DNA from: Pseudomonas cremoris
Lineage (GTDB): Bacteria; Pseudomonadota; Gammaproteobacteria; Pseudomonadales; Pseudomonadaceae
Length of the DNA stretch: 64,000 nt
Assembly: GCF_014230465.1 (NCBI RefSeq)
Contig: NZ_JAAXCY010000002.1
Coordinates: forward strand, 310,001 to 374,000
Direction: 5' to 3'
Made by a program: the position numbers and the translations under genes. Below the pieces are notes generated by a model that saw nothing but the letters and a program-made list of their open reading frames with translations, made no database searches and was not told the DNA's origin. The first letter of the stretch is position 1; every line of letters starts with the position of its first letter. Below, piece by piece: positions 30,766-39,417 of this stretch.

Positions 30766-30881
30766 TTTGACGATGCGGTATCAACGGTCACCCGAGTCGC
30801 AGTACCAGGCTTGTGTTGTGTATCGAAATTGGGTGCACAGCGGTACCCGGTACTCGTCTTTCGGACAATGGAGCGTCGTAG

Positions 30882-32561
30882 ATGAGTAACAAGAACAACG
30901 ATGACTTGAAACGCCAGGCCTCGGAAAACACCCTGGGGCTCAACCCGATCATCGCGTTACGGAAAAAGGATTTACTCGCCTCGGCGAAGATGGTGCTGAC
31001 CCAAGCCATCAAGCAACCGTTGCACAGCGTCAAGCACGTCGCCCACTTTGGCGTCGAATTGAAGAACGTGATGTTCGGCAAATCTGCGCTGGTGCCCGAA
31101 AGCGATGACCGTCGTTTCCATGACCCGGCCTGGAGCCAGAACCCGCTCTACAAACGCTACCTGCAAACCTACCTGGCGTGGCGCAAGGAACTGCACGACT
31201 GGATCGGCGACAGCAACCTGTCGGAACAGGACATCAGCCGCGGTCACTTCGTGATCAACCTGATGACCGAAGCCATGGCCCCCACCAACAGTGCGGCCAA
31301 CCCGGCAGCGGTCAAGCGTTTCTTTGAAACCGGCGGCAAAAGCCTGCTCGACGGCCTGTCCCACCTTGCCAAAGATATGGTGCACAACGGCGGCATGCCG
31401 AGCCAGGTCAACATGGGCGCCTTTGAAGTGGGCAAGACGCTGGGCACCTCCGAAGGCGCCGTGGTGTTTCGCAATGACGTGCTGGAGCTGATCCAGTACA
31501 AGCCGATCACCGAACAGGTGCACGAACGCCCGCTGTTGGTGGTGCCGCCGCAGATCAACAAATTCTATGTCTTCGACCTCAGCCCGGATAAGAGCCTGGC
31601 GCGCTTTTGCCTGCGCAACGGCCAGCAGACCTTCATTGTGAGTTGGCGCAACCCAACCAAGGCCCAGCGCGAGTGGGGCCTGTCGACTTACATCGAGGCG
31701 CTCAAGGAAGCGGTGGATGTGGTCACCGCGATTACCGGCAGCAAAGACATCAACATGCTCGGCGCCTGCTCCGGCGGTATTACCTGCACCGCGCTGCTCG
31801 GCCACTACGCCGCGCTGGGTGAGAAGAAGGTCAATGCGCTGACCCTGCTGGTGAGCGTGCTGGACACCACCCTGGACACCCAGGTGGCGCTGTTCGTCGA
31901 CGAGCAGACCCTGGAGGCGGCCAAGCGCCACTCCTACCAGGCCGGTGTGCTGGAAGGCCGTGACATGGCCAAGGTGTTCGCGTGGATGCGCCCCAACGAC
32001 CTGATATGGAATTACTGGGTCAACAACTACCTGCTGGGCAACGAGCCGCCGGTGTTCGACATCCTGTTCTGGAACAACGACACCACCCGCTTGCCAGCGG
32101 CGTTCCACGGCGACCTGATCGAACTGTTCAAGAACAACCCATTGGTGCGCGCCAATGCACTGGAAGTGTGCGGCACACCGATTGACCTCAAGCAGGTCAC
32201 CGCCGACATCTACTCACTGGCCGGCACCAATGACCACATCACACCGTGGCAGTCTTGCTACAAATCGGCGCAGCTGTTTGGTGGCAAAGTGGAGTTCGTG
32301 TTGTCCAGCAGCGGGCATATCCAAAGCATCCTCAACCCGCCGGGCAACCCCAAGGCGCGCTACCAGACCAGCGACAGCCTGACGGCGACGCCGCTGGACT
32401 GGCAGGAAAATGCGACCAAGCACACGGACTCCTGGTGGCTGCACTGGCAGGCGTGGCAGGCGGAGCGGGCGGGCAAGTTGAAGAAGGCACCGACGACTCT
32501 GGGTAACAAAACGTACGCCGCAGCCGAAGCGGCCCCAGGCACCTATGTACACGAACGCTAG
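30882..32561 (+). CDS. phaC1: Class II poly(3-hydroxyalkanoate) synthase 1
   Basis: 559 residues, normal for class II synthases, which polymerise C6-C14 3-hydroxyacyl-CoA into storage polyester on granules. The alpha/beta-hydrolase core carries the lipase-like box NMLGACSGGITC with Cys296 as nucleophile. The aspartate is in LAGTNDHITPW and the histidine in LSSSGHIQSILNPPG. N-terminal LNPIIALRKKDLLASAKMV is typical of PhaC1. First gene of phaC1-phaZ-phaC2-phaD. A REP element separates it from phaZ. Confidence 0.98.
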   Translation: MSNKNNDDLKRQASENTLGLNPIIALRKKDLLASAKMVLTQAIKQPLHSVKHVAHFGVELKNVMFGKSALVPESDDRRFHDPAWSQNPLYKRYLQTYLAWRKELHDWIGDSNLSEQDISRGHFVINLMTEAMAPTNSAANPAAVKRFFETGGKSLLDGLSHLAKDMVHNGGMPSQVNMGAFEVGKTLGTSEGAVVFRNDVLELIQYKPITEQVHERPLLVVPPQINKFYVFDLSPDKSLARFCLRNGQQTFIVSWRNPTKAQREWGLSTYIEALKEAVDVVTAITGSKDINMLGACSGGITCTALLGHYAALGEKKVNALTLLVSVLDTTLDTQVALFVDEQTLEAAKRHSYQAGVLEGRDMAKVFAWMRPNDLIWNYWVNNYLLGNEPPVFDILFWNNDTTRLPAAFHGDLIELFKNNPLVRANALEVCGTPIDLKQVTADIYSLAGTNDHITPWQSCYKSAQLFGGKVEFVLSSSGHIQSILNPPGNPKARYQTSDSLTATPLDWQENATKHTDSWWLHWQAWQAERAGKLKKAPTTLGNKTYAAAEAAPGTYVHER

Positions 32562-32578
32562 ATTGAAATGAGATCAAA

Positions 32579-32667
32579 TGTAGGAGCGGGCTTGCTCGCG
32601 AATGCGGTGGCTCAGATAAAGCACCTGTGAATGACACGCCGCATTCGCGAGCAAGCCCGCTCCCACA
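32579..32667. repeat. REP element, family A, between phaC1 and phaZ
   Basis: 89-base palindromic unit; the left arm has TAGGAG in place of TGGGAG. It lies inside the pha operon, 18 bases after the phaC1 stop and 42 before phaZ, so it could affect mRNA stability between the two genes. Confidence 0.9.
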
Positions 32668-32709
32668 TTTAGACCGCATTCCGGCTTTCACACTTCGCAG
32701 GGCTTGAGC

Positions 32710-33555
32710 ATGCCGCAACCATTCATCTTCCGTACCATCGACCTGGATGGCCAAACCATCCGCACGGCGGTACGCCCGGGCAAGCCTCACTTGACGCCGC
32801 TGCTGATTTTCAACGGCATCGGCGCCAACCTTGAGTTGGTGTTTCCGTTCGTCCAGGCCCTGGACCCGGACCTGGAAGTGATCGCCTTCGATGTACCGGG
32901 CGTCGGCGGTTCGTCAACGCCCAACCGGCCGTACCGCTTTCCTGGGCTGGCCAAGCTCACGGCGCGCATGCTCGACTACCTCGACTACGGGCAAGTGAAT
33001 GCAGTGGGGGTGTCGTGGGGCGGCGCGCTCGCGCAACAATTTGCCTACGACTACCCGGAGCGTTGCAAGAAGCTGATCCTGGCCGCCACGGCAGCGGGTG
33101 CGGTGATGGTGCCGGGCAAGCCAAAAGTGTTGTGGCTGATGGCCAGCCCACGCCGCTACATTCAACCGTCCCACGTGGTGCGCATTGCGCCGATGATTTA
33201 CGGCGGCTCGTTCCGCCGCGATTCCAAACTCGCCGCCGAACACGCCAGCAAAGTGCGCTCGGCGGGCAAGCTGGGTTACTACTGGCAACTGTTCGCCGGG
33301 CTGGGCTGGACCAGCATCCATTGGCTGCACAAGATCCGCCAACCGACGCTGGTACTGGCCGGGGACGACGACCCGCTGATCCCGTTGATCAATATGCGCA
33401 TTTTGGCCTGGCGAATTCCCAATGCACAGTTGCACATCATCGATGACGGCCACCTGTTCCTGATCACCCGGGCCGAGGCCGTGGCGCCGATCATCATGAA
33501 TTTTCTCGAAGAGGAGCGCATGCGTGCGGTGATTCATCCGCGACCGGCAGTGTAA
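32710..33555 (+). CDS. phaZ: Intracellular poly(3-hydroxyalkanoate) depolymerase
   Basis: 281 residues from the ATG at 32710, with AGGG 7 bases upstream; a TTG two codons earlier is possible. Alpha/beta hydrolase with nucleophile Ser102 in VGVSWGGALAQQF, aspartate in LVLAGDDDPLIPLIN and histidine in IIDDGHLFL. Strongly like the Pseudomonas PhaZ that mobilises medium-chain PHA from granules. Lies between the two synthase genes, as in all mcl-PHA loci. Confidence 0.97.
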   Translation: MPQPFIFRTIDLDGQTIRTAVRPGKPHLTPLLIFNGIGANLELVFPFVQALDPDLEVIAFDVPGVGGSSTPNRPYRFPGLAKLTARMLDYLDYGQVNAVGVSWGGALAQQFAYDYPERCKKLILAATAAGAVMVPGKPKVLWLMASPRRYIQPSHVVRIAPMIYGGSFRRDSKLAAEHASKVRSAGKLGYYWQLFAGLGWTSIHWLHKIRQPTLVLAGDDDPLIPLINMRILAWRIPNAQLHIIDDGHLFLITRAEAVAPIIMNFLEEERMRAVIHPRPAV

Positions 33556-33644
33556 GGACTACACCGCCGCGCAACTTGCCAGGAACCGACTATGGTTCTG
33601 AATTGGCGTGCCTGTTTGATGGCTTGACGAAGGAGTGTTGGCTC

Positions 33645-35327
33645 ATGCGAGAAAGACCCGTGACGAACCCGGCGCCCACCCCCGCTGCGTTCATCAATGC
33701 GCAAAACGCGATCACCGGCCTGCGAGGTCGGGATTTGCTATCGACCCTGCGCAGTGTCGCTGCACACGGCCTGCGCAACCCAGTGCACACCGCGCGCCAT
33801 GCCTGGGCGTTGAGCGGTCAGTTGGGGCGGGTGCTGCTGGGTGAAACCGTGCATGAACCCAACCCCCACGACAGCCGCTTCAGCGACCCCACCTGGAAAC
33901 TCAACCCCCTATACCGGCGCAGCCTGCAAGCCTATCTGAGCTGGCAGAAACAGACGCGCCACTGGATCGACGACAGCTCATTGAGCGCCGATGACCGGGC
34001 ACGTGCGCACTTCGCCTTCTCCCTGATCAACGATGCCGTCTCGCCGTCCAACACCCTGCTCAACCCACTGGCCATCAAGGAGTTGCTCAACTCCGGCGGC
34101 AACAGCGTGGTACGCGGTGTGACCAATCTGGTCGAAGACCTGCTGCACAACAATGGCCTGCCACGCCAAGTGAGCAAGCACGCCTTTGAAGTCGGCAAGA
34201 CGGTGGCAACGACCCCAGGCTCAGTGGTGTTTCGCAATGAGCTGCTGGAGCTGATCCAGTACAAGCCCATGAGCGAAAAACAGTACGCCAAGCCGCTGCT
34301 GATCGTGCCGCCGCAAATCAACAAGTACTACATCTTTGACCTGAGCCCATCCAACAGCTTTGTGCAGTACGCCCTGAAAAACGGCCTGCAGACCTTTATG
34401 GTCAGTTGGCGCAACCCGGATGTGCGCCACCGCGAATGGGGCCTGTCCACCTACGTTGCGGCGCTGGAAGAAGCCCTCAACGTATGCCGCGCGATCACCG
34501 GTGCCCGCGAGGTCAACCTGATGGGAGCCTGCGCCGGCGGGCTGACGATTGCTGCGCTGCAAGGCCACCTGCAAGCCAAGCGCCAGCTGCGACGCATCTC
34601 CAGCGCCAGCTATTTGGTTAGCCTGCTGGACAGCCAGATCGACAGCCCTGCCACCCTATTCGCCGACGAACAAACCCTGGAAGCCGCCAAGCGCCGCTCC
34701 TACCAGCAAGGCGTGCTGGACGGTCGCGACATGGCCAAGGTATTCGCCTGGATGCGCCCCAACGACCTGATCTGGAACTACTGGATCAACAACTACCTGC
34801 TGGGCAAGGAACCGCCGGCCTTCGACATCCTGTACTGGAACAACGACAACACCCGCCTGCCTGCGGCCCTGCATGGCGACCTGCTGGATTTCTTCAAGCA
34901 CAACCCATTGACCCATCCCGGTGGCCTCGAGGTGTGTGGCACGCCCATCGATTTGCAGAAGGTCACGGTAGACAGCTTCAGCGTGGCGGGCATCAACGAC
35001 CACATCACGCCGTGGGACGCGGTGTACCGCTCCACCCAACTGCTGGGCGGGGACAAACGCTTCGTGCTGTCCAACAGCGGGCATATCCAGAGCATCCTCA
35101 ACCCGCCGGGCAATCCCAAGGCCAACTACGTCGAAAACCCCAAACTGAGCAGCGACCCTCGCGCCTGGTATTACGACGCCAACCACGTCGAAGGCAGTTG
35201 GTGGCCGCAATGGCTGGAATGGATACAGCAACGCTCCGGCGTGCAACGCGAAACCCTCACTGCCCTGGGCAACCAGAACTACCCACCGATGGAAGCAGCG
35301 CCAGGCACTTACGTGCGGGTGCGCTGA
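33645..35327 (+). CDS. phaC2: Class II poly(3-hydroxyalkanoate) synthase 2
   Basis: 560 residues from the ATG at 33645, preceded by AAGGAG; the longer frame back to 33576 is rejected on length. Paralogue of PhaC1 with nucleophile Cys296 in NLMGACAGGLTIAAL, aspartate in VAGINDHITPW and histidine in LSNSGHIQSILNPPG. The PhaC2-type N terminus RERPVTNPAPTPAAFINAQN differs from PhaC1. 27 bases precede phaD. Confidence 0.98.
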   Translation: MRERPVTNPAPTPAAFINAQNAITGLRGRDLLSTLRSVAAHGLRNPVHTARHAWALSGQLGRVLLGETVHEPNPHDSRFSDPTWKLNPLYRRSLQAYLSWQKQTRHWIDDSSLSADDRARAHFAFSLINDAVSPSNTLLNPLAIKELLNSGGNSVVRGVTNLVEDLLHNNGLPRQVSKHAFEVGKTVATTPGSVVFRNELLELIQYKPMSEKQYAKPLLIVPPQINKYYIFDLSPSNSFVQYALKNGLQTFMVSWRNPDVRHREWGLSTYVAALEEALNVCRAITGAREVNLMGACAGGLTIAALQGHLQAKRQLRRISSASYLVSLLDSQIDSPATLFADEQTLEAAKRRSYQQGVLDGRDMAKVFAWMRPNDLIWNYWINNYLLGKEPPAFDILYWNNDNTRLPAALHGDLLDFFKHNPLTHPGGLEVCGTPIDLQKVTVDSFSVAGINDHITPWDAVYRSTQLLGGDKRFVLSNSGHIQSILNPPGNPKANYVENPKLSSDPRAWYYDANHVEGSWWPQWLEWIQQRSGVQRETLTALGNQNYPPMEAAPGTYVRVR

Positions 35328-35354
35328 GCTCAACGATCACATTAAGAAGACTGG

Positions 35355-35975
35355 ATGAAGACCCGCGACCGTATCCTTGAATGTGCCCTGCAGTTGTTCA
35401 ACCAGAAGGGCGAGCCAAACGTGTCGACCATGGAGGTGGCCAATGAAATGGGGATCAGCCCCGGCAACCTCTACTACCACTTCCATGGCAAGGAACCGCT
35501 GGTGCTTGGGCTGTTCGAACGTTTCCAGAACGAACTGGCGCCGCTGCTCGATCCACCGGCAGATGCTCAATTGGAGGCACAGGACTACTGGCTATTCCTG
35601 CACCTGATTGTCGAGCGCATGGCCCATTATCGGTTTCTGTTCCAGGACCTGTCCAACCTGGCGGGGCGCTTGCCGAAGCTGGCCAAGGGCATTCGCAACC
35701 TGCTGACGGCGCTCAAACGGACCCTCGCGTCGTTACTGGCGCGGTTGAAAGCCGCCGGGCAGTTGGTCAGTGACACCCAAGCCTTGGGGCAACTGGTTGA
35801 ACAGATCACGATGACCCTGCTGTTCTCCCTGGACTACCAACGAATCCTCGACCGTGAAGGCGAGGTACAGGTGGTGATCTACCAGATCATGATGCTGGTG
35901 GCACCGCACCTGTTGCCGCCTGCGCGCCAGGCAACTGAGCGATTGGCCCTGCGTTACTTGGATAGCCCCATTTAA
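35355..35975 (+). CDS. phaD: TetR-family regulator PhaD
   Basis: 206 residues. The N-terminal helix-turn-helix (about 22-46; VSTMEVANEMGISPGNLYYH) is TetR type, followed by a helical ligand-binding domain. PhaD in P. putida activates the pha promoters, probably in response to an intermediate of fatty-acid oxidation; that role is inferred here from order and similarity. Last gene of the plus-strand pha operon. Instead of phaF, an unrelated fimbrial island follows. Confidence 0.95.
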   Translation: MKTRDRILECALQLFNQKGEPNVSTMEVANEMGISPGNLYYHFHGKEPLVLGLFERFQNELAPLLDPPADAQLEAQDYWLFLHLIVERMAHYRFLFQDLSNLAGRLPKLAKGIRNLLTALKRTLASLLARLKAAGQLVSDTQALGQLVEQITMTLLFSLDYQRILDREGEVQVVIYQIMMLVAPHLLPPARQATERLALRYLDSPI

Positions 35976-36012
35976 CTTACAACAATAAGAAAAAATTCTT
36001 ACACTTACCGCA

Positions 36013-36708
36013 TCAACCAGCCCCGCCAAATTGCTGAGTAATTTTAAACAGTTCGCTGTCAGACTTTATACCCAACTTCCGATAAGCCGACTGTTTCTGC
36101 GTACTTATCGTACTCGCACTTCTCGAGAACTTTGCCGCAATTGAGTTCACTGACATACCGTCCAGAAAGCAACGCAGCACCTCCTGCTCTTTTGGCGTAA
36201 GGCTGGCGTTCAAGCGCACAGGAGAAGATATTTCCATCTTCGATTTTATACTGGCCACCTCCAACATCGACTGCGCCCCCTGCAGTGCAGGCAACATGCA
36301 GGGTTCCAAGTAAATGCGCCCTTGGGCCACCGTTCGAATCGCTGTGATCAATTCAGTCAGGTTTCGAGTCTTCCCCAAAACACCCCAACTTCCCGCCTTC
36401 AATGCCAGTGAAACAGTTGCTGGAGTGTAGTGAGAAGACACAACAATACATTTGCATTTGCTAAAGCGCCTACTCAGCGTCTGGATCAGGCTGAGGCCGT
36501 CGATGTCCGTCGGCCCCAGGACAAAATCCATGACCACCACGTCCACAGGACGCTGGGCCAGGGCCTCCAATAATTCCCTACCGGTGCCGAAGGAACCGAC
36601 CACATCAAGGTCAGCTTCTTTGCTCAGGCCCAACTCGATCCCCTGCCGGACCATTTCATGGTCATCCAGTAATATGACGGTGTGCATCTTAGAAATTGAA
36701 CTCGCCAT
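36013..36708 (-). CDS. Orphan response regulator with LuxR-type HTH
   Basis: 231 residues from the ATG at 36708; a second ATG at 36687 would begin at MHTVILLDDH. The receiver domain has the acidic pair in LLDDHEMVRQG, the phosphoacceptor Asp in VVVMDFVLGPTDIDG and the conserved Lys in WGVLGKTRN. The C-terminal LuxR/NarL helix-turn-helix is SLTPKEQEVLRCFLDGMSVN ... SRSASTISTQKQSAYRKLGI. No histidine kinase is adjacent. It is divergent from the fimbrial genes, so it probably controls them. Flanking DNA is clearly richer in A+T than the pha genes. Confidence 0.88.
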   Translation of the reverse strand: MASSISKMHTVILLDDHEMVRQGIELGLSKEADLDVVGSFGTGRELLEALAQRPVDVVVMDFVLGPTDIDGLSLIQTLSRRFSKCKCIVVSSHYTPATVSLALKAGSWGVLGKTRNLTELITAIRTVAQGRIYLEPCMLPALQGAQSMLEVASIKSKMEISSPVRLNASLTPKEQEVLRCFLDGMSVNSIAAKFSRSASTISTQKQSAYRKLGIKSDSELFKITQQFGGAG

Positions 36709-37057
36709 CAGGAAACCCGCATAAGTAAATACCGCCAACCCCAAGTAACGTCGAACTATTACTAACACGGTATATCCCAGCCACCCACAGGTATCAATAC
36801 GGCAAAATAATAAGTCCTATTCTTTCAGGAGAGTCTTACAGTCACGTCTTACATCGGAAAGTCAATTCAAATAATTTCATAAAATAGGCGATTTTCGAAT
36901 AATCACGAGATAAACATCGTTTCTTCTCTATAGGCAATTACATGCGCATTAGACAAAAATTCCTTCCGCCAAGCCGACGCCTTCAACGCACGTTTAGAGG
37001 CACGGGTCTATCACGACCTGCGGCGGGCCTCACCGATAACTCAAGATTGGGAATACT
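36709..37057. promoter_or_regulatory. A+T-rich divergent region between response regulator and fimbrial genes
   Basis: 349 bases that must hold the promoters for the regulator (minus) and the major fimbrial subunit (plus). GTCTTACA occurs twice in direct orientation (36833-36840 and 36846-36853), 13 bases apart, as regulator sites often do. A 39-codon frame lies at 36942-37061 (separate entry). No sigma-70 promoter stood out enough to call. Confidence 0.5.
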
Positions 37058-37061
37058 ATGA
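36942..37061 (+). CDS. Possible 39-residue leader ORF overlapping fimbrial subunit start
   Basis: ATG at 36942 and TGA at 37059-37061 give a basic 39-residue peptide (MRIRQKFLPPSRRLQRTFRG...). Its stop overlaps the start of the pilin gene as ATGA, an arrangement that allows translational coupling. There is no good ribosome site and no recognised family, so this could be chance. Confidence 0.2.
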   Translation: MRIRQKFLPPSRRLQRTFRGTGLSRPAAGLTDNSRLGIL

Positions 37062-37639
37062 AATTCAACGCGCTCTCCACTGTTGTGGCAGCTCTAGCCT
37101 TGGCCGCCGCTGTATCGCAATCGGCACATGCAGCGATTGACGGCAACATCAATTTTTCCGGACAGGTAAACGATACGACTTGCACCGTCGAAGGCGTTGC
37201 ACCAGGCACGGGGGCTGTGGTCAAGGACGTCAACCTGGCAAGCGTCTCTGCCTCACGCCTGGCAAACCCGGGTGATCGCGCCAACCTGACCGGTTTCACC
37301 ATCCGCGTGGGTGGGCCTGGCCAAGGCACTTGCACCAACGGCCGCACCGCTTTGGTTCTGTTCGACCCAACCAGCCCGGCCATTGACGTGGCAACCGGCC
37401 GCTTGAACATCGATGGCTACGATGACCCGTCCGATACCACCAACGCCAAGAACGTCCAGGTTGAGGTGACCAACCGTGACGGCTCGCCGATTCACGTTTA
37501 CACCGAAAAATCCCAAGGTGTGGTGATCGCCGATAACCAGGCGGTTATCCCAATGGCCGCGCAGTTCTATGCCACCGCACCTGCCACCGAGGGCTTGGTC
37601 AAGACCCGTGTTGGTTTCACGGTCGTGTACGCCGACTAA
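37058..37639 (+). CDS. Fimbrial major subunit (type 1 pilin family)
   Basis: 193 residues: a signal peptide (1-25, ending SAHA), the N-terminal donor strand AIDGNINFSGQVNDTTCTV and an incomplete Ig fold closed by a Cys pair (DTTCTV / GQGTCTNGR). The C-terminal strand VKTRVGFTVVYAD is of the type bound by chaperones. First gene of the operon and different in sequence from the minor subunits downstream, so it most likely forms the shaft. It is followed by a stem-loop that may give it more mRNA than the assembly genes. Confidence 0.9.
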   Translation: MKFNALSTVVAALALAAAVSQSAHAAIDGNINFSGQVNDTTCTVEGVAPGTGAVVKDVNLASVSASRLANPGDRANLTGFTIRVGGPGQGTCTNGRTALVLFDPTSPAIDVATGRLNIDGYDDPSDTTNAKNVQVEVTNRDGSPIHVYTEKSQGVVIADNQAVIPMAAQFYATAPATEGLVKTRVGFTVVYAD

Positions 37640-37678
37640 GGGGCGAGCGGGCTTGCCCCTGCAAGCCTTGCATGCACC

Positions 37679-37703
37679 GGACCTGCGGTAACTACGCAGG
37701 TCC
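37679..37703 (+). terminator. Intercistronic stem-loop after the major pilin gene
   Basis: GGACCTGCG (37679-37687) pairs perfectly with CGCAGGTCC (37695-37703) around a 7-base loop, followed by a pyrimidine stretch (TTCCCCTGTTT). A smaller hairpin, GGGGC (37640-37644) / GCCCC, lies upstream and resembles half a REP. The pair may act as a partial terminator or 3' stabiliser. Confidence 0.6.
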
Positions 37704-37732
37704 TTCCCCTGTTTCGATGAGACTTTGCGACT

Positions 37733-38509
37733 ATGAAAAAACTGGCCTGCCTCGCGCTTGCCACCTGTGGCCTTGGATTGTCATTGCTGCAAGCGCTTCC
37801 CGCCCATGCAGGCGTAATCATTTACGGTACCCGCGTGATCTACCCAGTCGAACAACAGGAGGTTGTGGTACGGCTGGAAAACAAAGGCGACCGCCCGGCG
37901 CTGGTACAAACCTGGCTGGATGCGGGCGACATTCGCTCGACGCCGGCAACGGCGCAAACGCCTTTTACCCTTTCGCCACCGATCTTTCGCATCGAGCCTA
38001 ACCAGCAGCAGGCAATGCGCCTGCGCTATTCCGGCGAGGCGGCGCCCACCGACCGTGAAAGCCTGTACTGGCTGAACGTGCTGGAAGTGCCACCGGTTAC
38101 CACGGGCTCCGAGCAAAACAACCTGATCGAATTGGCGTTTCGCACCCGCCTGCGGGTGTACGTACGGCCGTCAAACCTGCCCTACCCCGTCGGCAGCGCG
38201 CCGTCAAAACTGCAATGGCAACTGGTGAGCCACAACCAGGGCTTTGCGCTGCAAGCGACAAACCCTACGCCTTACCATATTTCCCTGACATCGGTGGACT
38301 TGTTGAGCGACGGCAAGCGGTTCAGCAAAGCGCCGAACCAGGAGCCCAACGACAGCCTGTTGCTGCCTGCCGGCGACGTGAAAGTGTTTGCGTTACCCCA
38401 ACTACGTGATCGACCCAACGGCACGGTCAAAGTCGAATTCACCAGCGTCAGCGACTACGGTGCCCGCGTGCGCCATTCAGCTGGCCTAACCCCTACTGCC
38501 TCGCGGTGA
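37733..38509 (+). CDS. Periplasmic fimbrial chaperone 1 (PapD-like)
   Basis: 258 residues with a signal peptide (1-26). The PapD-type N-terminal Ig domain shows GVIIYGTRVIYPVEQQEVVV and the signature ESLYWLNVLEVPP; the second domain has NPTPYHISLTSVDLL. These chaperones complete the fold of pilins by donor-strand complementation and deliver them to the usher. It stops 7 bases before a second chaperone of the same type. Confidence 0.93.
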   Translation: MKKLACLALATCGLGLSLLQALPAHAGVIIYGTRVIYPVEQQEVVVRLENKGDRPALVQTWLDAGDIRSTPATAQTPFTLSPPIFRIEPNQQQAMRLRYSGEAAPTDRESLYWLNVLEVPPVTTGSEQNNLIELAFRTRLRVYVRPSNLPYPVGSAPSKLQWQLVSHNQGFALQATNPTPYHISLTSVDLLSDGKRFSKAPNQEPNDSLLLPAGDVKVFALPQLRDRPNGTVKVEFTSVSDYGARVRHSAGLTPTASR

Positions 38510-38516
38510 CCGCTGT

Positions 38517-39278
38517 ATGAATGCCATCTTCCATCTGCCCATCAAGCTCATGACCTTGGCGTTTGCCCTGTTCGGCGCCGTTGCCGTGCACGCAAGCGTT
38601 GTGATCAACAACACCCGGATCATCTACCCGCAGAACGACAAAGAGGTCACCGTCAGGCTTGAGAGCAAGAACCAGGCGCCGGTGCTTATCCAGGCGTGGC
38701 TGGACAGCGGCAACGAGCATTCGACGCCGGACTTGGCCGGGATCCCCTTTATTGCCACGCCGCCGGTCTTTCGCATGGAGCCCGGAAAGCAACAAGTCGT
38801 GCGCTTGGCGTATACAGGCGAGGCCTTGCCCCCCACACAAGAAAGCCTGTTTTGGTTCAACCTGCTGGAGGTCCCTGCGCAATCGCAAGGTGCCGAGCAA
38901 AGCAATCAATTACAGCTCGCCTTCCGCTCTCGGATAAAACTGTTTTTCCGCCCCAAGGGCCTGCTTTACGGGGTCGAGAGTGCTCCCGAGAAACTGGAAT
39001 GGCGCCGTGAGACAACCGAGCAGGGCCAAATCCTGGAGGTCTATAACCCGACGCCCTATCACGTGACATTCGAGCAGGTCGAATTACTGGATTCAAAACA
39101 GCGTCACGCCCGCAAGGCCGCCGCAACAAGCGCAGAAAACATGGTGGCGCCAGGGGGGCGCAACCGCTACGAACTGCCCAGCCTCAAGTCGCCACCGGGC
39201 AATGCAGCCACCATAGAGTTCCAGACACTCGACGACTTCGGTGTAAAGGTCTCCCACAGCGCCAAGCTTTCAACATGA
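38517..39278 (+). CDS. Periplasmic fimbrial chaperone 2 (PapD-like)
   Basis: 253 residues with a signal peptide (1-26). The N-terminal Ig domain has SVVINNTRIIYPQNDKEVTV and the signature ESLFWFNLLEVPAQ; domain 2 has NPTPYHVTFEQVELL. It is clearly a paralogue of the chaperone just upstream, so the operon has two chaperones for one usher, perhaps one for the shaft pilin and one for the tip-type subunits. Confidence 0.93.
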   Translation: MNAIFHLPIKLMTLAFALFGAVAVHASVVINNTRIIYPQNDKEVTVRLESKNQAPVLIQAWLDSGNEHSTPDLAGIPFIATPPVFRMEPGKQQVVRLAYTGEALPPTQESLFWFNLLEVPAQSQGAEQSNQLQLAFRSRIKLFFRPKGLLYGVESAPEKLEWRRETTEQGQILEVYNPTPYHVTFEQVELLDSKQRHARKAAATSAENMVAPGGRNRYELPSLKSPPGNAATIEFQTLDDFGVKVSHSAKLST

Positions 39279-39417
39279 CCGACGAGACCTACCGCACCCC
39301 ATAGCGTCCTGATCGCCTAACCCACTTCATTACACACGTTCGGTTGATGCCCATTTTTCAGGGTAGGGCTTCCCGTTGCCCGAATTCAGACAGCACCTCT
39401 TTTTGGAAATGGTAAAC

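Noticed and set aside
35986..36001. TAAGAA-AAAA-TTCTTA hairpin as a terminator between phaD and the regulator
   Set aside because: The stem is only six A/T-rich pairs with no proper T run; too weak to call.
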